The position numbers and the translations under genes were made by a program. Of a stretch of 64,000 nt of DNA, positions 1 to 11,143 are shown in pieces. The stretch is from Agapetus fuscipes (Eukaryota; Arthropoda; Insecta; Trichoptera; Glossosomatidae). How positions within the stretch are numbered: position 1 is the stretch's first letter; each line of letters starts with the position of its first letter. Location: positions 3,968,001 to 4,032,000 of the forward strand of contig OX637363.1 of NCBI GenBank assembly GCA_951799405.1. Reading direction: 5' to 3'. The notes under the pieces are model-generated. The model saw nothing but the letters and a program-made list of their open reading frames with translations. It did no database searches and was not told the origin of the DNA.

Positions 1-14
1 GAAACAGATATATA

Positions 15-223
15 CTTACTTTACTTTTACTTTCTTCAGCTCATAAGCCTTGGAGGCTCAGGGCCTCCCGCACCACAATCCTCCAGGACTCTCTGCCTTG
101 TGCTGCTTCCCTCCATGGTCCCCTCACTCCCAGAACTTCGGCGTCGGCTTCAACGTTGTCTGCCCACCGCATCCTGGGACGCCCGAGAGGTCTGAGTCTC
201 ACCTGAGACCTGTCTGGCCCACT
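15..223 (-). mobile_element. RTE-type LINE, 3' stub with target-site duplication
   Basis: Read on the minus strand, about 180-41 encodes the last residues of an RTE-type reverse transcriptase: a GRPRMRW motif, then ESWRIVVREAL, then the stop codon at 41-43. The 3' side ends in an AAAGT-type short repeat (15-38), as RTE elements do instead of a poly-A tail. The 14-bp sequence gaaacagatatata occurs at 1-14 and again at 224-237, so this is a very short, strongly 5'-truncated insertion with an intact target duplication. The left copy starts at the window edge, so the duplication may be longer. Confidence 0.85.
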
Positions 224-237
224 GAAACAGATATATA

Positions 238-641
238 TTGTCTATTTTTGTTAAAATAATTTCTAGTGCACAGATATCATAAGTCAATGGTGTAAATATT
301 ATAACATCAATATTGATTCAAGTTTCTCTGGATTGAGAAGGTGGCCTTGAACAAGGACTGTATTGAGCGTGTTTGGCTACAAATCAAAACGTGTCAGCCA
401 TTTTCAATGTATAATTTTTTTTTTATACACGTATACCATCTGCTTTAAGGCTCCTTTATACCCTAAATCTGGCATTTTTTTTTCTTACACTTTATGGTTT
501 TAGCAATAAAGTGACTGTAATGAAAAAAAATCAAGCATGTTTTTTATTTTTTCTATCTTAATTATAAAGTTTGAACAAAATATATAACTTAAGAATTGCC
601 ACCACAAAAAAATATTTAAAAAAACACATTTACATACATCT
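238..641. other. AT-rich intergenic DNA, no gene seen
   Basis: I see no coding potential or recognisable repeat here beyond homopolymer runs. A segment of about 50 bp at 236-290 (tgtctatttttgttaa...cacagatatcataagtcaatgg) recurs at about 7830-7885, and its end recurs near 58048, so it is part of a dispersed repeat. Confidence 0.5.
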
Positions 642-943
642 ACTTTTTCGTGTGTGCCATATTTTTTATTTTTTTCTTTCTTTTAATTACATAACTATAC
701 ATTGTTTTGTGAAATATTGAAACATTTTTTTTATAATGTCAATAGTTTTTGAGTAAATATGGAAAAACTGAAACTAGATACTTCATAAATTAAATTTTAA
801 TTAAACCAAAGAACACAGTTTTTCCATATTTACTCAAAAACTATTGACATTATAAAAAAAATGTTCCGACATTTCACTAACCAAGGTATGGTTCTGTAAT
901 TAAAATGAAAAAAAAAATCAAAATATAGCACACACGAAAAAGT
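642..943. repeat. Foldback element: about 128-bp inverted arms
   Basis: The left arm (642-770) and right arm (816-943) are reverse complements with few mismatches. The inner 45 bp, built on tgtcaatagtttttgag, is almost perfect, and the outer ends share a motif of the type actttttcgtgtgtgc. The spacer is 45 bp. The structure would form a long hairpin. No coding sequence or clear target duplication was seen. It looks like a foldback or MITE-type element. Confidence 0.8.
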
Positions 944-1448
944 GTTTTTCTACTCCCATTTGGTAATTTACTAATTACAAAACGGCTAACGCAATCACAA
1001 TGCTATACATTTCCACACCCGTTGCGTAATGTTACATTACGCAACTGATCACGGTGTTGAAATGAAACTGTGCGCATGCGCATTGTCAGAAATGGAACCA
1101 TTCTTGAATTTCGAGTATCAATCTTGTATGAGGCTATCTTTCTAAGCGACCGATAACCAACTATTATTGGCCGTTTCCATAGCAACCACGTTTAAACGTC
1201 AGCCATTACATGAATATTTTCAATTTATTGATAGTTCCTCCCCACTATGATCAATCTTTGTTCAAATGAACATTAATATATTTTATGTGTAGTCAAAAAA
1301 AAATTGTGAATAGTGTAGTAATTCATCAATTTTATTTATCAAAATACTCCAAATTGTAGCTTTTTTCAAAGGAAAACAGAAGGCTTGAAAGTAAATAATG
1401 CAAAATATTTGCACCGCAAAAAAAAAACAAACTTAAACAGTTACTTGG

Positions 1449-1677
1449 CTAATAGGTCTGTATGAAGTTGACCATCTATGCTGTAAAAACTTGGTTCACT
1501 TTGCCAATGACACCCCTGCTTCAGTGGTTGCAGGGCTTATGTTTATTTGAGTTTTGGGTTTGAATGTTTAACCTTATATGCGGCATGTATAAGCGCAACC
1601 TTATATGTGTGTGCTTGTGGGCATAAATTTAAAATGAATCCCAAATGTAATATATCTTTGCAGATTAGATTAGATAA
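1449..1677 (+). mobile_element. SINE-like repeat, family S1 (diverged copy)
   Basis: Family S1 is a short retroelement of about 255 bp present in at least 15 copies in this window. Its core reads ggttcactttgccaatg ... cttatgttcatttgag ... gcggcatgt ... gcttgtgggcat ... tttgcagcttag, followed by a TTAGA/GATTA-type tail. This copy is among the more diverged and ends in a short gattagattagat tail near 1676. Confidence 0.75.
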
Positions 1678-1794
1678 TCGAGGGGAATGATAAATTACAC
1701 GGTTTGACAATGGTGGGGTATTAATTACTTCAAATGGACGAGTACATTATAATGACTATTATTTACTATTTTGTTATTTATTTCATGGTCGTAG

Positions 1795-1945
1795 AAAAAG
1801 TATTGTATGCCACTGCACGTAATTAGTCTTTGTAACACTCTTGCTGTCTATTGTGCCATTCGGCTGCGCCTCATGGCACAAACTAGCACTCGTGTTACAA
1901 AGACTATCATTACTAGGCAGTGGCATAAATAACTATTTTTTCAAT
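1795..1945. repeat. Short palindromic repeat
   Basis: Arms at 1809-1859 and 1873-1924 are inverted copies. They share gccactg at the outer end, agtctttgtaacac in the middle and tgtgccat at the inner end. The loop tcggctgcgcctc is only 13 bp. Weaker pairing extends outward through aaagtattg. No open reading frame is present. It is probably a foldback DNA element, family unknown. Confidence 0.7.
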
Positions 1946-2444
1946 ACTTTTTTTGTGGTGACAATTCTTTAGTTGTATATTTTGTTTAAACTTTATTGCA
2001 CTTTTTTATTTTATTTCATAAAATGGTAGGCTATATTTTTAAAAATGCATTTGCGTTTTTAAAAAAATTATATGTGGCTTACTTTTAAATTATAGCTCTT
2101 TAAAATTCGCGTAGTTTCCATTTCCGCTGAAACAGGTCATTTTTTTATTCGGGCGGATATGACGTCGATCTTCGGAGTTTCGGTGTCAAATGGCCCAGGT
2201 AGTCAGTTTGACAGCGACGTTTGTTGTCAAAATGACGACACACGTCTCTAGCCGTTTACATTGCTTTTTTGGCGGGATTCAAATTCTCCGCATTTTTTTT
2301 TTTTAAATTATCAATGATATCTTTATTTTGCTACTTAAAAAATAATGGTTGTGATCCTTGAAATGTACTCTACACAACTATATTCTTTTCAACCGTTTTC
2401 CCTACCACTGCAACTACTCTATAAAAAAATAATAAACATGTTTG

Positions 2445-3650
2445 ATTTTTACTTTCTTGCTATAGCCGAAGGCTATAAAGAAAGTTATGATTTGGTGTGA
2501 AAAAAAAATTTCGAGGTTTTCACGGAAATGAGTTGTCCTGGTGCAGGACATGCCAAAAAACACTATCTTTCAAAAACGTCCGTCTGTATGTGTGTGTGTG
2601 TGTGTGTGTGTCACTTTCCAAAGTATAAGATCTAGAGATACCAAATTTTGGCTACATCAACTTTTTTGGACATGTATTAAGTATGAATAACATGGCATTA
2701 CACCAACTTGAAAATTCAAGATGGCTGCGATACGAAAAAAACATAAAATTGCACTTTTCTCAAAAACGGCTCCAAGAATTTTTCTTAAATTTTCAGAGTT
2801 GCCACTAATTAATTTTTAACTTAATAAATTAGTTATGGCAACACTCTTACTAATCTGTGTCTATGGGCTGCCATATGAAAAAAACAAACGATTGTGATTT
2901 TCTCGAAAGTTAAGAGGTCAACAAAAATATATAGTTCTACAATATTATGGACAACAAAAATTTCTACAAATTTACAAAAAAAATATTTTGAAAAAATAAA
3001 AATAAAGCACCGTTTACACGACCTGAAATTTTAAATCGAAAATATTACAAAAACCTATTAAAATGCAAGATACTTAAATTTGTTTTAGATTTGATAGAAA
3101 GAACAAGCTTATCACTTTAATTAATAATCTTTTTTTTTTCCTTTTTTGAAAATTCAAGATGGCTTCCGAAGAGCTGAAAATTAAAAATGCGATTTTCTCA
3201 AAAACGGCTCCGACGATTTTTCTTAAATTTTTTGTGAATCCATTTATATAATAGTGCTATCTAATAATTATAATCATTTCTTCATCATAATCTCGGTTTA
3301 GGGAGTTGCCATATAAAAGAAAAAAATAATGGAAAAATTCTCGGCAGTTAGAGGGTTAATAAAAAAATAATTTTGTACAAATATAAAACAATAATAATAA
3401 CCTACATATTGCCATTATTATTTTTTTCCAAAAAGTGAATCAAAAGTATAGCCGCCATACAAAGTGAAAAAATTCCATACAAAATGTATTAGCAATTGTC
3501 TTGGTAGTCAAAGGGTTAAAAAAAGATAAAAGGCTGCGATTCTTAAAATTTTATAAATACCAATAATAATCAGTCGTTACTTTTTCAAAATATAACTAAA
3601 AAGTTTACCCACCATACAAAGTCCTAGTTTGCATACAGAAGGGTTCAATG
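2445..3650 (+). repeat. Unclassified dispersed repeat (family U), plus orientation
   Basis: This is a non-coding repeat with internal tandem structure. The block 'caagatggct ... ttctcaaaaacggctcc' occurs near 2716-2790 and again near 3155-3210. At its start is a hairpin, tatagcc-gaa-ggctata (2461-2477), followed by tcctggtgcagga and a (TG)n run (2588-2611). The same family lies in the opposite orientation at 8760-9320 and 12704-14095. I do not recognise its class. Confidence 0.7.
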
Positions 3651-3660
3651 ACCATCTATA

Positions 3661-4588
3661 ATAATCTAGAATATAAGTTGCAATGAAATATAAACATTCA
3701 AAACTAATGTGAAATGAATGCCCACAAACAGATACCTACGTGTAAGTTCGCGCTTACGAATGCTGAATTTGTACTTACAAATTAAAACCAAATCTCAAAT
3801 GAACATAAAACCTGCAACTCTTGCCGACCTTTCTTGAAACAGGGGGGACATTAACAAAGTGAATTATTTTTTACACTTAGGGAGGACTGAGAAATGCGAG
3901 AAAATTGAGATAAGACTGAATGAAAAAAGAGTGGAGGTCGTGAAAGAATTTGATTATCTGGGAAGCAAGTTTGAGTCGAATGCGAAATTGACGAAATAAT
4001 TGGAAAAGCGCGCTAGTAGAGGAAGAAGTGTAATGGAAACGATTGGAAGCATTACAAGGAATAGGAAACTTACGAAGAATATGAGATCGGCGGTCCACAA
4101 TGGCATATTGGTTGGTGGAAGTGAGGCTTATGAATGTGAGCTGAGTGAAGTATGTAAGTACGGTTGAAATGGCTTACCTGAGAGCAATGGCTGGAAAGAC
4201 ACTGAGTGATAGAGTACGTAATGCTTGAGTGATGAACGAGTGTGGTATAAAAGAGAATATGAGAACGAAAGTACAAAAAAGTACGATGAGATGGTTCAGA
4301 CATCTTGAAAGAATGGATGATGAACAACTAACGAAGAAAGTGTACAAAGGAAATGTCAGAGGAAAGCGCGGAAGGGGAAGGCTGAGGAAAGAATGGTTAG
4401 ACCAAATAGGTGAGATTGCGAAAGAATGGATCCTGCAGAGTGAGAATAAGAGAAGAGTATGTATGAAAAAGGTGATGACAACAAAAAGTGGAGGAGCATC
4501 TGCGGAGGTACCGGCCACCCCAAATGAAACGGTGGCAGGATACAGTACAGTACAGTACAGAGGTCAGCTTCATACCAACCTATGAGTC
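3661..4588 (-). mobile_element. S1 SINE interrupted by an RTE fragment
   Basis: 3661-3875 is a minus-oriented S1 copy, with its tail end near 3661-3690. It breaks at ...ttttttaca (3875) and resumes at 4561 with aggtcagcttcataccaacc, the expected 5' part of the same SINE. The intervening 3876-4560 is an RTE insertion. Confidence 0.8.
3876..4560 (+). mobile_element. RTE fragment, 5'-truncated, (TACAG)n tail
   Basis: The conceptual translation, interrupted by frameshifts, matches the C-terminal half of the intact RTE at 60587-63715. Recognisable pieces are EFDYLGSKFESN, a cysteine-poor C-terminal region with RWFRHLERMDDEQLTKKVYKGN, and GKRGRGRLRKEWLDQI. It ends after the coding segment with four tacag units. 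It is nested in an S1 SINE at a ttacag site that matches its own tail unit. Confidence 0.85.
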
Positions 4589-4589
4589 G

Positions 4590-4698
4590 AGGATCTTTCT
4601 TGTGTAATTGGCGCTTTTTCCAGAGAAGACCAACCCCGCAGAGGGCTCTTGAGGTGTGATTCACACAAAACGGCGCTCAACAAATAAATCAACCAAAT
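4590..4698 (+). mobile_element. S2 SINE, 3' end fragment with the L2-like tail
   Basis: It carries the 3' module of SINE family S2: ggcgct ... gcagagggctcttgaggtgtga, then cacacaaaacggcgctcaacaaataaatcaacc. This module is shared with the 3' end of the L2-type LINE copies near 48125-48195. Confidence 0.7.
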
Positions 4699-5031
4699 AT
4701 TTTTATTCATTCAAGTATTTATATGACTATATCCATATTGCACGAGTATGCAGGTACACACCGCGGTGGAATAAAATTGATTTATTATTGATATATTATA
4801 TTTTTATTGAAACGGCATAAGCTGGTAGATGATTCTAGCTTTACATACGTCATACAGTGGGTTAATTTTTGCAAGAAAGTCGAGTACAGATTCTGTGCAA
4901 TTTATTTTCATTACTGTCACTCTTTTGCTAAGACCATAACATGTAAGAATTAAAAACGGCAGATTTAGGGTATAAAGGAGCCTTAATCTAAATTAAAAAG
5001 ATATGCTACCTTTCTTTTAAAGATATTAAAG

Positions 5032-5247
5032 ATTCACTGGTTCACTTTGCCAATGTCACCTCTGTTTCAGGGAAGGACGGCAAGAGTTGCAAGGCTTATG
5101 TTCATTTGAGATTGGGTTTTTATATTGTAGGTCCACATGCGGCATGTGTTAGCGCGAAATTATACATATCTGCTTGTGGGAATGCATTTAATATAAAACT
5201 TAAATGATATATATCTTTGCAGCTTAGATTAGATTAGATTAGACTGG
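5032..5247 (+). mobile_element. S1 SINE, 5'-truncated
   Basis: It begins near tcactggttcactttgcc and runs through the diagnostic gcggcatgtgttagcgcgaaat and gcttgtggga blocks to a gattagattagatt tail. The first about 50 bp of the family are missing. Confidence 0.8.
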
Positions 5248-5259
5248 TCATCCATACCT

Positions 5260-6080
5260 CGAATAAATGTATTCTGCAACTCATGCCTCCTAGAAAGGCG
5301 GCTTGAAAGTTTCTTAACTGGGATTCCATTGGCAAAAATGAATCAATTTTCACATTTTCGGTGGTCAGCTGCGTTCAAACTTTTCTATCAAAGAACAATG
5401 TCAATAACAAAAAACAATGTTCCAAATTTGAAATTTCTCAGCTAGCAAATGCCACAATCTTTGTTACTAAGTGTGGTTACCCGTATAAAAGGGTGGTTCC
5501 AGCAGTGCGGCCGAATCAGAGCCCCCCCGTCCTAAGGGGCCCTCAGAGGTTTTAAAACCTTAGGTATGATCCCAAGAATTTGTGAAAATAAATTTTTTCG
5601 TCGGCCCAGGTTTTAAGACAATCATGATTCACGACCAACGGAGCCCTCAAAGACTTCTAGTACATGTAAAGTACATGTGAAAAAACACGTAACTGACTTA
5701 TAAATTTTTGGGGACAAGGAGCCATGGGGGCAACTGGGAAGGAGCCGGGGGGGATCCCCCCGTCGACGATATATTTTGGTGACAATGATCTCCAAATTTC
5801 CAAAACCTGCCTCCCCTAGATTTGATCCTGGGTACGCTCTTCCAAGGAGCTCAAATAATAAGGAGCCTCCGGGATCAAAATGCCCTTGACGACTTGTATG
5901 AAATGGCATAGAAAGATATTTCTTTGCAAAGTGGACAAGATAAAGGGGTTTTATGACACGTTTTTATTTATTTTACTTTATATTTTTTAGATAGATACAA
6001 CAGGCACTTCAATAATTGTATAATAAATTGCAAAGACAAAAGGTGGATCGGATTCAGTATTCAGTACTCAGATTATTTTT
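5260..6080. other. No gene seen; unclassified moderately GC-rich DNA
   Basis: The region contains short homopolymer G and C runs (near 5520 and 5750) and a local palindrome (agtacatgtaaagtacatgt, 5660-5679). No reading frame resembles a known protein and no repeat family was recognised. Confidence 0.4.
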
Positions 6081-6084
6081 GGTT

Positions 6085-6395
6085 TGCAATAAAGATTTAC
6101 TTTTTACGGTAGAGTGCTTGCATTCCATGCTGATAGCTCGGGTTCGAATTCCACCGAGGGTGTCAGAAATGATTTCCCGTTTTGGTGTTTATTTCAACAC
6201 CTAAAATAAAATACCGGCAAAGTTTACTAAACCTCACAAGAAATGAGTAGCAGTCCCCTCGGGAGCTGGGAAACCCCTACTTCAACTGAAGTAGTTGGCG
6301 TAAGGCCGGTCACCTTAACTGTAAAAATAAATAGGCTCCACTCCCCACATGCGAAATCCTTCAGGGATAACGCGGCAATACGTTAAACGATACGA
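6085..6395 (+). mobile_element. tRNA-derived SINE, family S3
   Basis: The 5' head is tRNA-like, with a degraded A box region (gtagagtgcttgcattcc) and a B box (gggttcgaattcc). The body is gtgtcagaaatgatttcc, then ccggcaaagtttac, then aagaaatgagtagcagtcc. It ends near gataacgcggcaatacg. Related copies are at 26726-27043 and 31231-31395. Confidence 0.8.
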
Positions 6396-6429
6396 TAAAA
6401 CACTCGCATTATTCCTAATATATTATATT

Positions 6430-7425
6430 GGCAGCAAACTGCGTCAGTGCTTGTAGAGAGTTCAGAGACCAGACAAATACCCATGAGAGGAGGAGTTAGA
6501 CAGGGATGCATACTGTCACCAACACTATTTAACCTGTATTCGGAAAGGATCATGGCGCAAGCACTTCATGAGGCTAGGGAAGGCATTCTTGTCAACGGGC
6601 AGCTGGTAAACAACCTGCGGTATGCCGATGACACAGTCCTACTCGATGACACTCAGGCGGATCTGCAAACATTGTTGACCAGAATAAATGTCGCTAGCAA
6701 AGAAGCTGGCATTAACATTAACTTTAAGAAGACAAAGATCATGGTTATCAGCAGAAACACAAACGCCTCCGTACATGTAGAACTAGATGGCGAAAGCATT
6801 GAAAGATGCACTAGTTACAGGTAGTACCTGGAATGTGTGGTCAACGAAAAGTGGGACATGTGTCAAGAAGTCAGAAGCAGACTAGAGCAAGCCCGAAATG
6901 TCTTCGCTAAAATGAGCAAATTACTGTTGTGCCAAATTTTAAGCCTTGAACTCCGGAAGCCCATAGTGAGGTGCTACGTTTTCCCAATCGCTCTGTATGG
7001 TATGGAGGGATGGACTCTCACGCAGGCACTGTAGAGACGAATTGAAGCATTCGAGATGTGTCTATACCGAAAAATGCTTTGGATCTCTTGGCGGGATCGA
7101 GTCACCAATGAAGAAGTCCCTCAACGAATGCGCACTACAAAGGAGCTCCTGCCTACCAATTACCATTAAGCAGAGAAAGCTAATGTGCTTTGGTCACATT
7201 ATGAGAAATGAGAAGTACCGTCTCCTTCATCTTATCATTCAGAGTAAGATTGAGGGGAGAAGATCTCAGGGACGCCGAAGGACATCGTGGCTTAAGAACC
7301 TGCGACAGTGGTTCGGCAGAAGCACCAAGTCCCTGTTTCGAGCCGCAGCATCAAAAATCAAAATAGATATGATGATCGCCGATCTTCGTTACAAGTGGCA
7401 CAAGAAGAAGAAGAAGAAGAAGAAA
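6430..7425 (+). mobile_element. Decayed RTE-type LINE fragment, (AAG)n tail
   Basis: The translation gives reverse-transcriptase motifs in order: GVRQGCILSPTLFNLY, LRYADDTVLL (catalytic YADD box), an FKKTKIM motif, and then the C-terminal region. Several stops and frameshifts separate these pieces (for example TAG near 6822 and at 7033). The 3' end is an (aag)n run at about 7405-7425. It is 5'-truncated, losing the endonuclease and the first RT blocks. It is not a functional gene. Confidence 0.85.
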
Positions 7426-7429
7426 TGAG

Positions 7430-8110
7430 TAATAACATAGAGGAGCAGAAACTAACTTACTGGATTGATACCTACATACTATCTACCACTTTTGTCTCAG
7501 TCCTGTCAAACGTTGCAGTTGTGTAGTCATACAAAACATGTTTAAATTACGTGTCAAATTTTATGTTTTCTTGCTTTCTTCATTTTGTGTTTTGACACCC
7601 AATTACAGCACATGCCTTAATGTCTTGAAATAATGCCTTTTTCCTTAAAAATTAACCATTGTTAGCAATCACAATATTTATAATGTGTGTTATCTGTCAA
7701 CTAACTTTCTAGAAACATTTTTACATTCGCCTGAGTTTTTTTGTACACATTGGAACTGTGAAGTTCTCTGTTCTTAATGACCATTTTTGTTAAGTAAGTT
7801 GAAACATAATGTAGGTATATAATATTATAATGTCTATTTTTGTTAAATTAATTTCTAGTCCACAGACATCATACGAGTAAGTCAATGAAAAGCTTTATAA
7901 TTTTTTGACACCTATTTAAATTAAAAATTGATACCTCATATAAAAAAAGTCTGAATTGAAATATTAATTAGAAAATATTTTTTTGAAAGTTGTGTGCCTC
8001 CCCCCCCCCCCCTTCCCCACCAGTATTGCAGTGTTGCGGCCCGCATAGATTTTCAAATATATCTATTAGAGTGGAGTGATCTTGTATGAGATTTTTTTTT
8101 TTTTTTTAAA
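7430..8110. other. No gene seen; AT-rich intergenic
   Basis: A poly-C run lies near 8000-8012. The segment near 7830-7885 is the dispersed sequence also seen at 236-290. 'gcggcccgcatagatt' near 8036 followed by 'attagagtggagtga' near 8066 resembles inverted pieces near 21390-21425, probably hAT-type remnants. No coding potential was recognised. Confidence 0.4.
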
Positions 8111-8111
8111 A

Positions 8112-8375
8112 CCATATTTGGTACGAGGCTGACCTGGTACGAGGCTGACCACCCGTGCTGTAAAAATCGGTTCACTTTTGCCAATGCCACCCCGGTTCAG
8201 GGAACGGCGGCAGGAGTTGCAAGGTTTATGTCCATGTGAGGTTTTCTTTATTTGTATGCACACATGCAGAATGTGTAGGCGCGAACCTACATGTGCCTGT
8301 CTGTAGGCATGCATTTCATATGAGCCTTAAATGCTTACATATCCTTGCAGCTTAGATTATAGATTAGATTATAGA
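8112..8375 (+). mobile_element. S1 SINE (variant with a duplicated 5' segment)
   Basis: The 5' motif ggtacgaggctgacc occurs twice in tandem at about 8120-8150, followed by the usual ggttcacttttgccaatgc, cttgcagcttag and attagattatag tail. The order matches other S1 copies. Confidence 0.8.
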
Positions 8376-8759
8376 TATATATATCGACCATTTTTTTTGT
8401 GCCATTTATGAAATAAAAAATTTAGAAAAACAATTCAAATTTTTCAAAAAATTCCTTCTTCCCGCACACTGACTTCAATGTTTATGTTTTTGTTGATAAA
8501 TTTGTAACATAGCTCCAGCTCAATATTGAGCTGAATAAAGTTAAAAGTCAGGTGTAAAAAATTAAAATAAAAGTACTTACTACAAGCATTCGTTCGTACA
8601 TTCCAAAACAATACAATAAGAATAAATTGTACAGTGACTGCACATGACTTTATAGCATAAAATACGGTTATGTTTAGGTCAAAGTCAATTTTCATAACAA
8701 AACATTTAGTTGTGTGTAAGGAATGAAGCTAATCTATTTAAGTAATCGTCTTTTTGCAG
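8376..8759. other. No gene seen; AT-rich
   Basis: There are short open frames only, with no recognisable protein or repeat. Confidence 0.4.
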
Positions 8760-9320
8760 TATTATCATTGATCCCGTTTGTATCAAAACTAACACTTTGT
8801 TTGGTGGGTACTTATACTTTTCATAAATATATTGTAAAGTTATGATTGATTATTATGGGTACCTACTTACTAAATTTTAGCTAGTATTTTATATTAGGCC
8901 TTTTTGTACCAAGAATATTATTTTATTTTTTGTATGGAAATTTGTCACTTTGTATGGTGGCTACACCTAATAATATATTTTTGAAAAAAGTAATGATTAA
9001 TGTATGTAGGTACCTATATATAAGAGCTTTTCAATTGTGAAACATTATTTTTTAGTTAACCCGTTCTCTGCCGAGAAATTTTAAATTATCGTTTTCTCTT
9101 GTATCGCAACCCCCAAAACAAAGAGTATTATAAGGCAATGGTTATTGTTGTTACATAGCACTTTACTGGGCAAATTGTTATGTAGGTTTATGTATGGGTA
9201 TTAGATGTTTTGCTACCAAAAATATTACAATATTATTTTGTATGAAAATTTGTCACTTTGTATGGTGGCTATACTTTAAAATATTATTTTGAAAAAAGTA
9301 ATGATTCATGTATGCAGGTA
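8760..9320 (-). repeat. Unclassified repeat (family U), left part
   Basis: This is the inverted-orientation relative of 2445-3650. Two internal units begin with tttgtatggtggctac/atac and contain gaaaaaagtaatgatt (about 8984 and 9293), a period of about 309 bp. The repeat is interrupted at 9320 by a hAT element and continues at 12704. Confidence 0.7.
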
Positions 9321-9345
9321 CAGTGGCGGCTCTTCATTAGGTGAC

Positions 9346-11143
9346 TTACTTACTTACTTACTTCCGATGGCCGAACAGTCCTTGTAGGAACTTTGCCTCC
9401 GAAACAATAGATCTCCAAGCCTTTCTATCCTCAGCAATGGACTGCCAGTCGTCTTTAGCATTGAGCTCCTCCAGATCTCGGTTGATGTTATCTAATAATC
9501 TTTGTCTTGGTCTGCCTAACGGTCTCCTGCCCTCGGGTATACCCTGCAGAATACCTTTAGTGGCCCTTTCTTCTCCGGATCTAACGACGTGGGCAATCCA
9601 TGCCAATCTTCGGGATCTGATTTCACTTGTGATGAAAGGTTGTTTAGTTGTGGAGCGAATTTCTTCATTACTTTTAAGCCTCCAGGTTCCTTCTGCAATA
9701 CCCGGTCGTGGACCCAATATTTTTCTTAGAATCCTATTTTCAAAAGACAGAAGTCTTTGTTGGTCGTTTAGGGTCATACACCAAGATTCCGAACCATAGA
9801 TGACCACTGGTTTAATGAGGCTATTGTATATGTGAAGTTTCACTCTTCTGGACAAGGACTTAGTTGTTAGGAGATTGTTCAGGGCCGCCGCTGCTCTTAT
9901 GCCACTCTGTATTCTAGATGTTATTTCTACACTCATTTCATTAGTGTTTGTGAGAATGCTACCCAGATATGTAAATTTAAGCACTTCTTCTATACTGTCT
10001 TCACCAAAAGTAATATGTCCGTATGGTGGTGTTCTGAAATAGTTGAGTTTGGACAAGTAAAGAAACTTTGTTTTATCAACATTGATTTTCAATCTCATTG
10101 TGGCTGCACGACTTTTGATTGTCGAGTACATCTCGTCCAGTTCGTGGTGATTACTAGCTACCAATGCCAAATCATCTGCATATCCAAAGATCTTATGATT
10201 TACTCCCAAATGGATTCCACCTGATACGTTATTTATGCTGCGTATCACACTCTCCAATGCAATATTAAAAAGCACTGGAGAGAGTAGGTCGCCTTGTCTT
10301 AAGCCCGTTCCAACTGTGAAAGTATCCGAGACATCTCCTTGCACTTTGACTGCTGCTTTCCAACCCTTTATACACGCTTCTGGAAGTCTCACTAGCTTTT
10401 TTGGAATACCAAAGAGAAGCATTGTATTTTTTAGACTTAGTCGGTTCACGCTGTCATATGCTTGTCGAAAGTCTATGAACAAATTAAAGACCTCTTTGGA
10501 AAATTCCCATTGTTTCTCAAACATTTGTCGAAGTGCGAAAATTTGATCTGTCGTGCTTCTCCCTCTCCTGAAGCCACACTGATATTCTCCCAAGCAGTCT
10601 TCTGCGTAAGGTGTAATTCACAGTAGTAATACGTACGACAGTACTTTATAGCAAGTTGGCAGCAAAGCAATACCTCTGTAATTTGTGCATTCTGCTTTGC
10701 ACCCCTTTTTGTGTATAGGTGCAATTACTCCTACGTTCCATTCTTCGGGGATAGTTTCCTGTTCCCATATCATTACTAGTAATTCGTGCACCTTCCTGGC
10801 CATTGCCATGCCTCCACTCTTGATAAGTTCAGACGGTATATTATCCACACCAGGAGCTTTCCTATTTTTCAGGTGTTTAATTCCATTTACAACTTCCGTT
10901 AAGGTGGGAGGATCCATTTGTATTTCTGCAGTGGATATTTCTATCTCTTCACTTTTTTCTGTGTTTGGCACGTTAAGCAATTCCGAGAAATATTCTCTCC
11001 ATCTGTTCAACACTTTATCTTTTTCGAGTATCATTGTGCCGTTTCCAGATTTTATCATTGTGGTCCTTGGTTTGAATGTTCCCTTCATGCTTTTTATCTC
11101 ACTGTAGAAAGTTCTACTTTTAGCTGCATTATAATGTCTTTCT
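9346..11143 (-). mobile_element. RTE-type LINE, 5'-truncated, with exact 10-bp TSD
   Basis: On the minus strand a long frame (10593 to 9358) carries reverse-transcriptase blocks: CGFRRGRSTTDQIFALRQ, FIDFRQAYDSVNR, LRQGDLLSPVLFNIALE and FGYADDLALVAS. A C-terminal GRRPLGRPRQR region follows. A second frame (11088-10618) carries the preceding blocks, including RKAPGVDNIPSELIK, and the two are separated by a frameshift near 10600. The endonuclease is absent. The 3' end is an (AAGT)n tail (9346-9363). The 10-bp sequence attaggtgac lies at 9336-9345 and 11144-11153. It is inside the hAT element at 9321. Confidence 0.92.

Noticed and set aside
50..259. 69-codon plus-strand frame at the window start
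   Set aside because: It is antisense to the RTE 3' stub, whose minus-strand frame has the recognisable motifs.
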